Source of the DNA: Pseudoramibacter alactolyticus | Lineage (GTDB): Bacteria; Bacillota; Clostridia; Eubacteriales; Eubacteriaceae | Length of the DNA: 64,000 nucleotides | NCBI RefSeq assembly: GCF_050908235.1 | Contig: NZ_CP194340.1 | Strand: one strand, 5' to 3' | Part shown: piece after piece, positions 36,336 to 44,989 of the stretch | Layout: each line of letters begins with the position of its first letter | Position numbering within the stretch: position 1 is the stretch's first letter | Made by a program: the position numbers and the translations under genes | The notes under the pieces: generated by a model | The model's input: only the letters and a program-made list of their open reading frames with translations | Told to the model about the DNA's origin: nothing | Databases searched by the model: none

Positions 36336-37476
36336 TACAACGCCTCGATTCGGGCACATCAAGTTCATCCTGTGGACGGGGCTTATCTTTGCTGTCTTTT
36401 TTCTCTGTTCAGGATGCCGCGCAATTTTTATCCCGGTTGATCAAATTCACACCCTCTCAAGCCGCAAAGCTTGTCAGCCTGCGCCTGCAAATATTCGCGT
36501 CGCCAATTTTTCACAAATCGGTTACGGTCATATTCAAGCCATCAATCCCAAACAATCTGTTTTGCTGGTTACCAATGCCTCTGCCGTTCCGCCTGTCGCC
36601 TATACGGTGAACCTGCTCAATCCGCAAAATGGTTCCAATCAAAATTTTATCACCTCAGACAAACGAGCGACGGCAACGGTTTTTCAAGGTGATGGTAAAG
36701 GCGTGTATTACCTTAATACACAAAACACCGCTTCAAGCGGCTCCCGCCGTTACCAATTGGTGTGGTCTTCGCTTAACCGTGCCTTGACCAAAGTGCTCTC
36801 TCTTCCCGGCGAATCCGTGCAGCCGGCATTGTGTGCAACGGACAAAACGCATTTGCTTTACGCCGACCAATCCGGGCATCTGGTTGTCATTGATTCGCAT
36901 CAAAATCGTCGGATATTCAACCTGTCCCGGTCATTAACCATTTCAAAAATATATTGCGATCCTCAAACGCATCGGCTGTTTTTTTTAGGACAAAAAAAGA
37001 ATGACGATACGCCAACCTTATACACTACCCTTCTGGAAAATCACCCGCGCGCAAAAAAACAGCCGCTAAAATTGCAGATCATTGACCACAAGGTTACCGA
37101 TTTTGATTGGATGAACCAAGACCATCGCCTTGTCTATCTGCGAACAATGGATCGTCAAAGACAAATCAAAACGTATTCGTCCAAAACATTACAAATCAAG
37201 AAAATAACGACCGGATATTTCTATCGGATAACGGCATTGAAGCGCAACGCGGTCATCGTGTCCCAAGGATATGGCTCCACGTTTTCTAATGCTGCGACCC
37301 TCCGATACATCGATCTTAATACAAAACAGCAAAAGCAACTTACCTCACCCCTTCGGTTATCGTCATCTGTTTTTAGTCAGCAAAAAAAGAAAAGCGGTAC
37401 ACTTTTCTTTTCCGTTGAGATCCCGGATAAAAGCAATCACGGAAATGAAGCCATCTATCGCATTGATCTAAAGTAA
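36322..37476 (+). CDS. Lipoprotein of unknown function encoded with the two-component system
   Basis: The 384-residue protein has a membrane-spanning signal (about 13-30) ending in LCSGC, a lipobox-like sequence, so it is probably a surface lipoprotein. The mature part is rich in beta-strand patterns repeated roughly every 45 residues (for example HRLFFLGQKK, HRLVYLRTMD, NAVIVSQGYG, GTLFFSVE), which suggests a beta-propeller of TolB/WD type. I recognise no named family. Its start lies inside the kinase gene (14-base overlap, GGAGG upstream), so it is likely co-translated and may take part in signal input or output. Confidence 0.8.
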   Translation: MHLNNTTPRFGHIKFILWTGLIFAVFFLCSGCRAIFIPVDQIHTLSSRKACQPAPANIRVANFSQIGYGHIQAINPKQSVLLVTNASAVPPVAYTVNLLNPQNGSNQNFITSDKRATATVFQGDGKGVYYLNTQNTASSGSRRYQLVWSSLNRALTKVLSLPGESVQPALCATDKTHLLYADQSGHLVVIDSHQNRRIFNLSRSLTISKIYCDPQTHRLFFLGQKKNDDTPTLYTTLLENHPRAKKQPLKLQIIDHKVTDFDWMNQDHRLVYLRTMDRQRQIKTYSSKTLQIKKITTGYFYRITALKRNAVIVSQGYGSTFSNAATLRYIDLNTKQQKQLTSPLRLSSSVFSQQKKKSGTLFFSVEIPDKSNHGNEAIYRIDLK

Positions 37477-37479
37477 GCC

Positions 37480-37517
37480 AAAAAGCCTCAGTCACTGATC
37501 AATGACTGAGACTTTTT
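37480..37517. terminator. Bidirectional terminator
   Basis: AAAAAGCCTCAGTCA (37480-37494) pairs with TGACTGAGACTTTTT (37503-37517) with one mismatch. It separates the converging lipoprotein gene and the Uma2-family gene. Confidence 0.85.
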
Positions 37518-37522
37518 GTATT

Positions 37523-38101
37523 TTATCGGGCTTTAAAAATATCTGAAAATGAAATAAACAAATCTTTATAGATCCCAACTTTAATTCGCTGCGGCGTGTC
37601 GTAAATTTTAGGAACGAATCCATGCTTTCCAAAATCATAATCCAAGATCACTTTTTTCTCTGGATCGACAATCCAATATTCCCGAACGCCAACTTCGGCA
37701 TAAATTCCTGTTTTCATTAGATAAGTCATTTCTTCCTCATCCGGCGAAACTACTTCAATAATCCAGTCAGGAAAAGAGCTCCCGTTAATCGTCACGGAAA
37801 GGGACGGCCGCAGTTGCGTTTTTTCCATGGCTTCGATTTTTAAAACACCGTTCATATCACTGATCGTATCCAAAGGGCGATGACTCAAACGGTATTGACC
37901 CAAAACGGATTGAAAGAACTTGACAATAGTTTTCGCATTTGTATCAACCGTGTTTTTAGCATATTCCACACCGTTGATCAATTCTCCCTGCACGGCTGGC
38001 GTTTGTTCATCCGATTCCACTTCGTCAGCGGCTAACGGCTTACCCATCTGGCGACTCAAAATTTCCGTTGTTTCCGGCGATTCTTTTTTTCCCATTTCCA
38101 T
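37523..38101 (-). CDS. Uma2-family (DUF820) putative PD-(D/E)XK nuclease
   Basis: The 192-residue protein has the Uma2 core: PDWIIEVVSPDEEEMTYLMK (Asp plus Glu of a PD-(D/E)XK fold), KTGIYAEVGVREYWIVDPE and KKVILDYDF. The family is common in cyanobacteria and sporadic elsewhere, and its role is unknown. The start at 38101 (MEMGKKES) has AAAGGAG nine bases upstream; earlier in-frame starts at 38161 and 38143 are inside or too close to that site. It follows the alarmone synthetase by 31 bases. A Glu/Thr-rich N-terminal arm of about 40 residues is an addition to the core. Confidence 0.83.
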   Translation of the reverse strand: MEMGKKESPETTEILSRQMGKPLAADEVESDEQTPAVQGELINGVEYAKNTVDTNAKTIVKFFQSVLGQYRLSHRPLDTISDMNGVLKIEAMEKTQLRPSLSVTINGSSFPDWIIEVVSPDEEEMTYLMKTGIYAEVGVREYWIVDPEKKVILDYDFGKHGFVPKIYDTPQRIKVGIYKDLFISFSDIFKAR

Positions 38102-38132
38102 TCGCGTAGATCTCCTTTTATCTTTTTCCGCT

Positions 38133-38975
38133 TTAAAGCGCATCTCCTTTGATCCTGCCAACTTCCGACTCCAATTCCTTTTTTAAAAGAATGAGCTGAA
38201 TGAGATCCTCTTTTGCAGAAATAACTTGAAATTCCTGTTCATAGGCATCAGCTAAAGTCTCTTGCTTTAGCTTGCGCAAATTGAGGATATTATCCAGTAT
38301 ATCATTAACCGTCCCGGATTTCATTTTAAAAAGTTTTTGCGCTGATAAAATTTCATCCCGAATTACTGCCATTTCATTATCCAAGCGGTTAACCGTTCCT
38401 GCCGTATTGGTCAGGCGTTCCCGAATCACACGAGGCACGCGGCCTTTGTATTTATAATTCAGTGAATGCTCAATGACTGACCAAAAGTTCATTGCCAATG
38501 TCCGAATTTGAATTTCCACAAACACTTCCCGATACCCTAATGAACTGATCACCGGGTAACTGATGATCATGTGATAACTTTGATAACCGCTTTCTTTGGG
38601 ATGACCTTGCCCACTTTGGAAAAAAGAATGATCTTCCCCCCGTAAATAATTTTTTATTTGAACGACTTTCAGATCCTTTCCGTCTCGATCAAAAAACATA
38701 TTGGACACTTCATAAATATCCTCAATAAATTGGCAGATAATGCGAATACCCGCAATGTCTCGAATTTTATCCTCCACTTCGCCGATATCATAGTCGTATT
38801 TATTGATCTTTTCAAGAATGCTCGAAATCGACTTTACCCGGCCGGTCACCGTCTCAATGGGTGAATTTTCTCCGAGTTGCATGCTCTGCTGCCGTAAATG
38901 ATTGATTTTCAGCAAGAGCTCATCAACCGCTTGTTGATAGGGAATTAGAAGCGTTTGCCAATTTTGTGTTTTCAT
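38133..38975 (-). CDS. RelA/SpoT-domain small alarmone synthetase
   Basis: The 280-residue protein carries a single RelA/SpoT synthetase domain: RVKSISSILEKINKYDY, DIAGIRIICQFIEDIY, the ESGYQSYHMI motif that holds the catalytic residues, EVFVEIQIRTLAMNFWSVIEH and LNYKYKG. No HD hydrolase or TGS/ACT domain is present. It matches RelQ/YjbM-type enzymes but is longer than the usual 210, with a coiled-coil C-terminus (about 215-280). It probably makes (p)ppGpp or pGpp in the cytosol. Confidence 0.9.
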   Translation of the reverse strand: MKTQNWQTLLIPYQQAVDELLLKINHLRQQSMQLGENSPIETVTGRVKSISSILEKINKYDYDIGEVEDKIRDIAGIRIICQFIEDIYEVSNMFFDRDGKDLKVVQIKNYLRGEDHSFFQSGQGHPKESGYQSYHMIISYPVISSLGYREVFVEIQIRTLAMNFWSVIEHSLNYKYKGRVPRVIRERLTNTAGTVNRLDNEMAVIRDEILSAQKLFKMKSGTVNDILDNILNLRKLKQETLADAYEQEFQVISAKEDLIQLILLKKELESEVGRIKGDAL

Positions 38976-38990
38976 TTTTGATCTCCCCCG

Positions 38991-39998
38991 TCATTTCATA
39001 CAATCTGATAATTTTTCCCGGTCTATCTTCAAGAGGTCTCCTTGCTTTAAGCCAACCTCAGTCATCTCATCCACCAACCGATCCCGAATCTTCCACCAGC
39101 TTGTATTCCAATTTGTCAAGATCGAGTCCCGTTTTGGGGCCCGTCCGATAATTCGCTGCAGTGCGATTTTAGGATCTAAATAACCCAAAAATAATTTAGC
39201 TCGATGCAGATACGTTTCAAGGGATAACAGATGCACCTCTTTCGAGGCAATCATTTTTGCCAACTCGGTTCCCTTTTCGATATAAAGCGAATGGCATTTA
39301 ACAAAATCATTTTTTACTACGGATAGGAGTTTTGCACCTTCAATAATATCCAGATCGTCATCCCAGGGCAAATCCAAAATCATATGTGTGCACAACTGCA
39401 GCCCGGCTGATTTTATACGAAGCGCAGCATCAATATAGTCAGCCAGCCCATGCCCGCGATTCAATTTTTGGAGCGAATGCGCATTGGCGCTCTGAAGTCC
39501 CAACTCAATAACAATATCGATATGATGCTGCTGTTTAAAATCCTTCAACCAATCAATTTGTTGATTCGTGACACAGTCCGGCCGCGTCGAAATAGCAATT
39601 CCCACCACATCATTTCCGAGACAAGCCGCGATATTTTTCTTGAATTGATCAAAAGGCAAATAGGTGTTCGAAAAATCTTGAAGAAAAGGAATAAATTTTC
39701 GAGCATGATACCGCTTGCCAATATAAGCTTTATTGATCTCAAGCTGTTCTGAAATATTGATTGATCCCCGCAGTGTCTCATTCCCGCCGCCAAACGCACC
39801 ACAAAAAATGCAGCCTCCATATCCGATTTTACCATCACGATTGGGACACGTCCCCGCTGCATTAATTGGAATTTTATAAACTTTTTCTCCATAGTGTGCT
39901 TTAAGCCACTGGGAATAGGGGTAATAGGGCAACTCTGTCAATTGATCTGAAGAGTGGAATATCGCTATACTTTGATCTTTTAGATCCTTCTGTTTCAT
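38991..39998 (-). CDS. YhcC-type radical SAM protein (TIGR01212)
   Basis: The N-terminal LKAHYGEKVYKIPINAAGTC leads into CPNRDGKIGYGGCIFC, the family's spaced cysteine set for the radical SAM [4Fe-4S] cluster; QLGLQSAN-type (here ELGLQSANAHSL) and HMILDLPWDD motifs follow. The reaction is unknown; the family is widespread and sometimes linked to tRNA or metabolism genes. The start is uncertain: ATG 39998 is chosen because the open frame beyond it runs into the terminator hairpin at 40036-40065. No strong ribosome binding site is visible. Confidence 0.88.
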   Translation of the reverse strand: MKQKDLKDQSIAIFHSSDQLTELPYYPYSQWLKAHYGEKVYKIPINAAGTCPNRDGKIGYGGCIFCGAFGGGNETLRGSINISEQLEINKAYIGKRYHARKFIPFLQDFSNTYLPFDQFKKNIAACLGNDVVGIAISTRPDCVTNQQIDWLKDFKQQHHIDIVIELGLQSANAHSLQKLNRGHGLADYIDAALRIKSAGLQLCTHMILDLPWDDDLDIIEGAKLLSVVKNDFVKCHSLYIEKGTELAKMIASKEVHLLSLETYLHRAKLFLGYLDPKIALQRIIGRAPKRDSILTNWNTSWWKIRDRLVDEMTEVGLKQGDLLKIDREKLSDCMK

Positions 39999-40035
39999 TT
40001 TAACAACACTGATGTTTAATCTAAAAACTGATAAA

Positions 40036-40065
40036 CGCCGATTGTATACCATCATACAATCGGCG
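40036..40065 (-). terminator. Terminator of the small P-loop gene
   Basis: A perfect 12-bp stem, CGCCGATTGTAT (40036-40047) with 40054-40065 and loop ACCATC; on the minus strand it is followed by TTTATCAGTTTTTAG. It lies 29 bases past the P-loop gene stop. Confidence 0.75.
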
Positions 40066-40094
40066 CCCTACCGACATATTATCTATTTGTAAAA

Positions 40095-40505
40095 TTATAA
40101 AAACTTTTTAACACATTCCGGAATGTCTGTTTCTTCACAACTTAGGCTGAGTACGAATTTGATTTCCTGCTTTTTTTGAATCGTGTCTAAACGCTTTAAC
40201 AAACCTTCTATATCCTGTGGACCATCGGCATCGAGAATTCTCAACACATTGTCGATATAAATGGTGTCAATGTCATAATTGCCACCAATCACGCCACAAA
40301 TGAAGCCATAAAGTTCAGCTTCCCCTTTAATTGCGAATTCATCAGAATTAATGAAACGAATCTGCGTATCAACTGTCACTCTGTATTTATCGCGATCGTT
40401 AATAAAAAGAACTTGACCTTTCGCGTTTTCGATTTCGCCATTGGCCATATCAATCATTCTTTTTGTCTTACCGCTTCCTTTTGCTCCGTAAACAAATTCA
40501 ATCAT
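40095..40505 (-). CDS. Small P-loop NTPase-like protein
   Basis: The 136-residue protein begins MIEFVYGAKGSGKTKRMID, a clear Walker A, and has a Walker B-like IDTIYIDNVLRIL near residue 80. The size and the order of elements recall a thymidine-kinase-like or ParA-like minimal P-loop fold, without other domains. It is conserved-looking but I cannot name a function. It lies downstream of rex on the same strand, with its own promoter (TTGTAT-17-TATAAT) whose -10 box overlaps a partial Rex-type site. Confidence 0.75.
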   Translation of the reverse strand: MIEFVYGAKGSGKTKRMIDMANGEIENAKGQVLFINDRDKYRVTVDTQIRFINSDEFAIKGEAELYGFICGVIGGNYDIDTIYIDNVLRILDADGPQDIEGLLKRLDTIQKKQEIKFVLSLSCEETDIPECVKKFL

Positions 40506-40527
40506 TAGTAGACACCTGCTTTCTAAG

Positions 40528-40567
40528 TTGTTAATTCAATTATAACGGTGAAAACGATAATATACAA
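40528..40567 (-). promoter_or_regulatory. Promoter with a Rex-like operator
   Basis: On the minus strand TTGTAT (40567-40562) and TATAAT (40544-40539) are 17 bases apart. Overlapping the -10, 40528-40545 reads TTGTTAATTCAATTATAA, which matches 11 of 14 defined bases of the Rex consensus TTGTTAANNNNTTAACAA, with one perfect half-site. The rex gene ends 55 bases upstream. Confidence 0.5.
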
Positions 40568-40621
40568 TCCTTTTTTTATCAATTTTAGTTATTTTTATAT
40601 TCTCTGTATCTCACACTGCCG

Positions 40622-41251
40622 TCACTCATTTAATAAATAAGTTAATGTAAAAAGACTGTCCGTGATATTCACATTTTCGACCATCACGCCTTCAGGCACA
40701 TCCAAATCCAACGGTACAAAGTTCATAATGGCTTTGACGCCAGCCTTGCAAATTCGATTGGCTGTCCCCTGACCGATTGTCCGCGGCACGCAAAGAATCG
40801 CAATGCTGATATTATTTCCGGCAAGGAATTCTTCCAATTGGTCCATGTGGAGAATCGGAATCCCGTCACGGGATTTGCCGACTTTTTGGGAATCAATATC
40901 AAACATGGCTTTAATGCGAATCCCTTGATTTTTAAACCCTTCATAGTGTGAAATGGCCCGGCCCAAATTCCCCGCGCCGATAATCACACAATTATACGGT
41001 CGGTCAATCCCTAAAATTTTCACAATAGCGTTCTTTAAATCTTCTACCTTATAGCCGTAGCCTTGTTGACCGTAAGCGCCAAACGAATTCAAATCCTGGC
41101 GAATCTGAGATGCCGTCAGACCCATCAAATCGGCAAGCTCTTTCGATGAAATCTTTTCAAAACCTCGCTCACTTAAATCATTTAAGTAACGATAATATTT
41201 AGGAAGCCTCTTTACCACGCTCATCGAGACTTTCTTTGCATAACTCTGCAT
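40622..41251 (-). CDS. rex: Redox-sensing transcriptional repressor Rex
   Basis: Senses the NADH/NAD+ ratio and represses fermentation and reductive pathways when NAD+ is high. The 209-residue protein has the N-terminal winged helix (RLPKYYRYLNDLSERG, SSKELADLMGLTASQIRQDL, GYGYKVEDL) and a Rossmann domain with GAGNLGRAISHY. ATG 41251 follows GAGGAGA six bases upstream. Length is typical. Divergent from the ABC-F gene. Confidence 0.97.
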   Translation of the reverse strand: MQSYAKKVSMSVVKRLPKYYRYLNDLSERGFEKISSKELADLMGLTASQIRQDLNSFGAYGQQGYGYKVEDLKNAIVKILGIDRPYNCVIIGAGNLGRAISHYEGFKNQGIRIKAMFDIDSQKVGKSRDGIPILHMDQLEEFLAGNNISIAILCVPRTIGQGTANRICKAGVKAIMNFVPLDLDVPEGVMVENVNITDSLFTLTYLLNE

Positions 41252-41296
41252 TCTTACTCTCCTCTATTGTCATCTATGCATACTTGTTTTGATGTG

Positions 41297-41325
41297 ATTA
41301 TATCAATTTGTGAAAAAAGAAGCAA
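41297..41325 (-). promoter_or_regulatory. rex promoter candidate
   Basis: On the minus strand TTGCTT and TATAAT are separated by 17 bases, 46 bases before the rex start. Confidence 0.65.
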
Positions 41326-41426
41326 TTCATTATTATGTCATAAAGATGGATCTTTTAGCAATCAAAGATGACAAATTGACGCGTTTTCTGTTATCATGAG
41401 GAACATCAAATATCAGAGGATCCAAC

Positions 41427-43352
41427 ATGTTACTATCAATTCAACATTTAAATTTTGGCTATGGCAGCCACACTATTTTTAAAGATTTATCGATCACTGT
41501 ACAAGAAAAAGAAAAAATTGGTTTGATCGGAGACAACGGCAGCGGCAAGACCACTTTTTTTAATTTGCTCACCTGCTCTTTATTGCCGGACAACGGCACC
41601 ATTCATCTCAAGCAAGATATCATTATCGGTTATCTTCGACAGGATCCGCAATTTAAACCCGGCCAGACGCTGCATTCTTTTTTTCTATCCCACTTTTCAA
41701 CACTCTTGGAGATGGAACATCAAATGCAGGTTCTGCAGGACCGCATCGATCGCGCATCTATCGATGAACAGGCTGTCTTAGCGCAGGAGCTCAGTGAAAT
41801 TCAAGAGGTCTATGCTAAAAAGGGCGGTTATGAATATCCCAGTCGCATCCGCGGCGTGACAATCGGGCTTGGCTTTAAACTAACGGATTTAAAAAAATCC
41901 ATTGATACTTTCAGCGGTGGTCAAAAAACACGCATTGCCCTCGGCGCTCTGCTTCTGTCCGCTCCCGATTTGCTGATGCTCGACGAACCGACCAACTATC
42001 TCGATCTGCAAACCGTCGCATGGCTCGAAAACTATCTTAAATCGTACCCGAATGCGTTTATCATCATTTCCCATGACCGCTATTTTTTAAATCATGTTTG
42101 TTCGCGCGTCATCGAAATCGCCCACCATCAATTTTTGTCTTTTGAAGGCAATTACTCAGACTTTCTCGTTAAAAAACGCAAATATGATCAGGCGAGGCAG
42201 GCTGCTATTGCCCGCAACAACAAAGAAATGGCGCGTCAGCAAGCTATTATAGATCAATTGCGATCGCGTCATTCCGTCAAAAATATCAAGCGAGCCAAAA
42301 GCCGGGAAACAAAACTTGCTAAAATGACTTATTTTCAAGAAGTACAAGCCGATCACGAAGTCAAATTACGATTTGAGCCACCGGTACGTTCCGCTGACGA
42401 TGTCCTCAAAGTTTCCCATTTGGTCAAAAATTTTGATCAGCAAACTGTCATTCAGGATCTGTCCTTCAAGGTCTTTCGCGGCGATAAAATCGGCATCATC
42501 GGTCCCAACGGTGTCGGCAAATCCACCCTCCTTAGGCTCTTAATGCGCCAATTTCCTGCCGACAGCGGACGGTTGCTCTTCGGGCAAAAGGTTCAAACCG
42601 GTTATTACAGTCAAGAAGCCACAGACTCCGATGCTTACGGTGCCATCACGCTCATTGATGCGCTTCGTTCCGTTGACTGCCACCTGTCCGACGGCGAAAT
42701 TCGCCGGATCCTCGCTCGCTTTTTGTTTACCGGCGACAGTGTCTTTAAAGCGACCACCGATTTATCCGGCGGCGAGATGGCTCGCCTGCGCCTTGCTATG
42801 TTAATGATTTCCGATGCCAATTTTCTTTTATTGGACGAACCAACCAACCATATCGACATGGCCACCAAAGAAATCCTTGAAGATGCCCTTGCCGATTACG
42901 AAGGCACACTTTTGGCCGTCTCTCACGACCGATACTTTCTCAATAAAGTAGCCACTAAAATTTTGGCACTTTCTCCTGCGGGTGCCACGCTATTTGAAGG
43001 GAATTACGATGATTATTACCAGCATCTGTCTCAAATGTCGGCCGTCCAACAAAAGGAATCTTTCAGCGTATCCAAAAAAACCAAAACAGCTGAGCGCAAG
43101 AATGCCAAAGCTGCAAGGGCGCTTGAACAAGACCGAAGACGAAAAAAGAATCTATTAAAAACGCTTGAAAAAAAGATTGAGGCCTGTGATGACAAAATTG
43201 CCGATCTTGAGTCATTAATGTGTCAGCCCGATTTTTATAATGACATCGAACAAGTCTCCCAAATTACCCATGATTACGACGTTTTAAAAAAAGAATCCAA
43301 TCAATTACTAAATCAATGGGAAGATCTTGCCTTGGATTTAGAAGATGCATAA
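41427..43352 (+). CDS. ABC-F family ATPase
   Basis: The 641-residue soluble protein has two ABC domains without membrane segments: Walker A GDNGSGKTT and GPNGVGKST, signatures FSGGQKTRIALG and LSGGEMARLRLA, Walker B LLMLDEPTNYLD and LLLDEPTNHID, a linker (about 240-320) and a C-terminal coiled coil (about 550-641). This is the Uup/YdiF-like class of ABC-F factors that act on the ribosome; a resistance role is possible but not shown by sequence. It is transcribed alone, divergent from rex. Confidence 0.93.
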   Translation: MLLSIQHLNFGYGSHTIFKDLSITVQEKEKIGLIGDNGSGKTTFFNLLTCSLLPDNGTIHLKQDIIIGYLRQDPQFKPGQTLHSFFLSHFSTLLEMEHQMQVLQDRIDRASIDEQAVLAQELSEIQEVYAKKGGYEYPSRIRGVTIGLGFKLTDLKKSIDTFSGGQKTRIALGALLLSAPDLLMLDEPTNYLDLQTVAWLENYLKSYPNAFIIISHDRYFLNHVCSRVIEIAHHQFLSFEGNYSDFLVKKRKYDQARQAAIARNNKEMARQQAIIDQLRSRHSVKNIKRAKSRETKLAKMTYFQEVQADHEVKLRFEPPVRSADDVLKVSHLVKNFDQQTVIQDLSFKVFRGDKIGIIGPNGVGKSTLLRLLMRQFPADSGRLLFGQKVQTGYYSQEATDSDAYGAITLIDALRSVDCHLSDGEIRRILARFLFTGDSVFKATTDLSGGEMARLRLAMLMISDANFLLLDEPTNHIDMATKEILEDALADYEGTLLAVSHDRYFLNKVATKILALSPAGATLFEGNYDDYYQHLSQMSAVQQKESFSVSKKTKTAERKNAKAARALEQDRRRKKNLLKTLEKKIEACDDKIADLESLMCQPDFYNDIEQVSQITHDYDVLKKESNQLLNQWEDLALDLEDA

Positions 43353-43418
43353 ACTGATTTCACGATTGTCGCGGGGAAGATTTCTTGATATAATTAAATA
43401 AAAAGAAAGAGAAAAATC

Positions 43419-43652
43419 ATGCTGAATTTAAATAATGATGAAAAAAAAGTTTTGAACACTCTTTTTAAAGATGTACGTCACACGACCCGCAATGAAATGA
43501 TTTATGTTCTGTATGCGGCCAAGCCGGAACCGACCACCCCGGATGCTGAATACATCAACTTGATCATCAATCCACTGATCCAAAAAATTTATGATGCCGA
43601 TCCAAAAGAGATGACTGAAACTTTTGACGCAATCCCTTTCGATATTGATTAA
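43419..43652 (+). CDS. Small protein of unknown function
   Basis: A 77-residue acidic protein (MLNLNNDEKKVLNTLFKDVR) with an AGAAAGAG site upstream and a strong terminator 17 bases downstream, which together support it as a real gene. The sequence is compatible with a small alpha-helical protein (two helices around residues 5-35 and 42-62). No family recognised. It is 66 bases after the ABC-F gene and could be co-transcribed with it. Confidence 0.6.
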   Translation: MLNLNNDEKKVLNTLFKDVRHTTRNEMIYVLYAAKPEPTTPDAEYINLIINPLIQKIYDADPKEMTETFDAIPFDID

Positions 43653-43668
43653 CCATTTTATTCCAATT

Positions 43669-43702
43669 AAAAACCGCTGTTGGCATTTCAACAGCGGTTT
43701 TT
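43669..43702. terminator. Bidirectional terminator
   Basis: AAAACCGCTGTTG pairs with CAACAGCGGTTTT across a short loop, with T-runs on both strands. It separates the 77-residue gene from the converging Mrp gene. Confidence 0.88.
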
Positions 43703-43758
43703 GACTGCATTATTTCTCTATTTATAACAACCCAAAAAACTTCTCGCCGCCCTTGCGT

Positions 43759-44562
43759 TTAAAGCGAACGAATCTTTTTAATCGCCTTGTCTAAAAAAGC
43801 AACATCTTCAATCGCTTCAACGTCGCCGGCATCCATTAACCGCGCCACTTCAGGATTGATCGGCAGTTCGCCTAAAATATCCAACGCCTTTTCTTCCGCA
43901 ACGGATGCCAAATCGCTGGATCCAAAAACATTAATCTTTTCGCTGCAATGCGGGCATCTCAGATAACTGTAATTTTCTACCACTCCCAAAACAGAAACGC
44001 CCATCATCTTGGCCATATTCATCGCTTTTTCAACAATCATCGCAACCAGATCCTGAGGTGAGGTGACAATGATAATGCCGTCAATGGGCAGCGACTGAAA
44101 AATTGTCAGCGGCACATCTCCGGTTCCCGGGGGCATATCGATCAGCAGCACGTCTTCATTCGTCCATACGACATCTGTCCAAAATTGTTTGACCGCACCG
44201 GCGATCACCGGTCCGCGCCAAATAACCGGATCCGTATCATTTTCAAGCAAAAGATTCATTGACATCAAATCAATTCCTGTTTTGGATGTTACCGGATAGA
44301 AATAATTCTCCGTCCCCCTTGCTTTTTCTGTGATGCCAAAGGCCTTGGGAATAGAAGGACCGGTGATATCGGCATCCATAATGCCCACTTTTAACCCGGC
44401 GCGCTGCAGGGCCACCGCCAATTGGGATGTGACTGTCGTTTTCCCAACGCCCCCCTTGCCGCTGACAACGCCAATAACCTTTTTAACAGAGCTCAGTGGA
44501 TTGGCTTCTGCTTTGAAATTCGGTTCCGGCCGTTTGGGTATTTTTTTTTCTGTTTCGCTCAT
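43759..44562 (-). CDS. Mrp/NBP35-family Fe-S carrier ATPase
   Basis: Cytosolic P-loop ATPase that carries and inserts iron-sulfur clusters. The 267-residue protein has the deviant Walker A GKGGVGKTTV, a DADITGPSIPKAFG switch segment, the MPPGTGDVPLT motif, and the CPHC cluster ligands near the C-terminus. The start at 44562 (MSETEKK) has AGAGGT four bases upstream; ATG 44577 is an alternative. There is no N-terminal DUF59 domain. Confidence 0.93.
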   Translation of the reverse strand: MSETEKKIPKRPEPNFKAEANPLSSVKKVIGVVSGKGGVGKTTVTSQLAVALQRAGLKVGIMDADITGPSIPKAFGITEKARGTENYFYPVTSKTGIDLMSMNLLLENDTDPVIWRGPVIAGAVKQFWTDVVWTNEDVLLIDMPPGTGDVPLTIFQSLPIDGIIIVTSPQDLVAMIVEKAMNMAKMMGVSVLGVVENYSYLRCPHCSEKINVFGSSDLASVAEEKALDILGELPINPEVARLMDAGDVEAIEDVAFLDKAIKKIRSL

Positions 44563-44619
44563 TTTTACCTCTTCCATTTAGTTTTGTTGCTATTACTATA
44601 ACACAAAGCGGCCCCATTT

Positions 44620-44901
44620 TCACGATGGACTTAATTTCGGCGAATAACCATACTCAATTAAAAAGACTTTTTCTTGATGCGTCAGTCTTTTCTTAATGAG
44701 GGCCTCGCGGCTCATCGCTTTTTGCTTATCGGCATACGATTCTGAGTATACCAATTGCACCGGCCGTCGCACGCGTGTGTATTTCGCCCCTCTGCCGGCA
44801 TTATGGGTTTTAATGCGTTTGGTTAAATCGCTCGTGTATCCGGTATAAAAAGACCCATCTGCACATTGAAGCATATAAACATAATATTTTCCCATAGTCA
44901 T
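44620..44901 (-). CDS. GIY-YIG nuclease-domain protein (UPF0213-like)
   Basis: A product of about 93 residues with the single-domain GIY-YIG layout: KYYVYMLQCADGSFYTGYT (the YV...YTG pair), KRIKTHNAGRGAKYTR and the conserved Glu in MSREALIKKRLTHQEK. Stand-alone proteins of this class (YhbQ/UPF0213) have an unclear role; nuclease activity on DNA has been shown for relatives. Start either 44901 or 44895; neither has a strong ribosome binding site, and frame upstream extends into the terminator of the V-ATPase operon. Confidence 0.88.
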   Translation of the reverse strand: MTMGKYYVYMLQCADGSFYTGYTSDLTKRIKTHNAGRGAKYTRVRRPVQLVYSESYADKQKAMSREALIKKRLTHQEKVFLIEYGYSPKLSPS

Positions 44902-44952
44902 CACAAATTTAATTTCATGGTCGGATGTCCTTCTGCTGACAGGAACAACATA

Positions 44953-44982
44953 AAACAAGCAGTCGGTTAAGACTGCCTGTTT
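44953..44982 (-). terminator. Terminator of the V-ATPase operon
   Basis: AAACAAGCAGTC pairs with GACTGCCTGTTT (one mismatch); on the minus strand the stem ends in TTGTTTTATG. It lies 7 bases past the subunit D stop. Confidence 0.65.
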
Positions 44983-44989
44983 CCGCCAT

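Noticed and set aside
40036..40055. Longer N-terminus for the YhcC-type radical SAM protein
   Set aside because: The extra codons fall inside a perfect terminator hairpin of the preceding gene, so the extension is unlikely to be translated.
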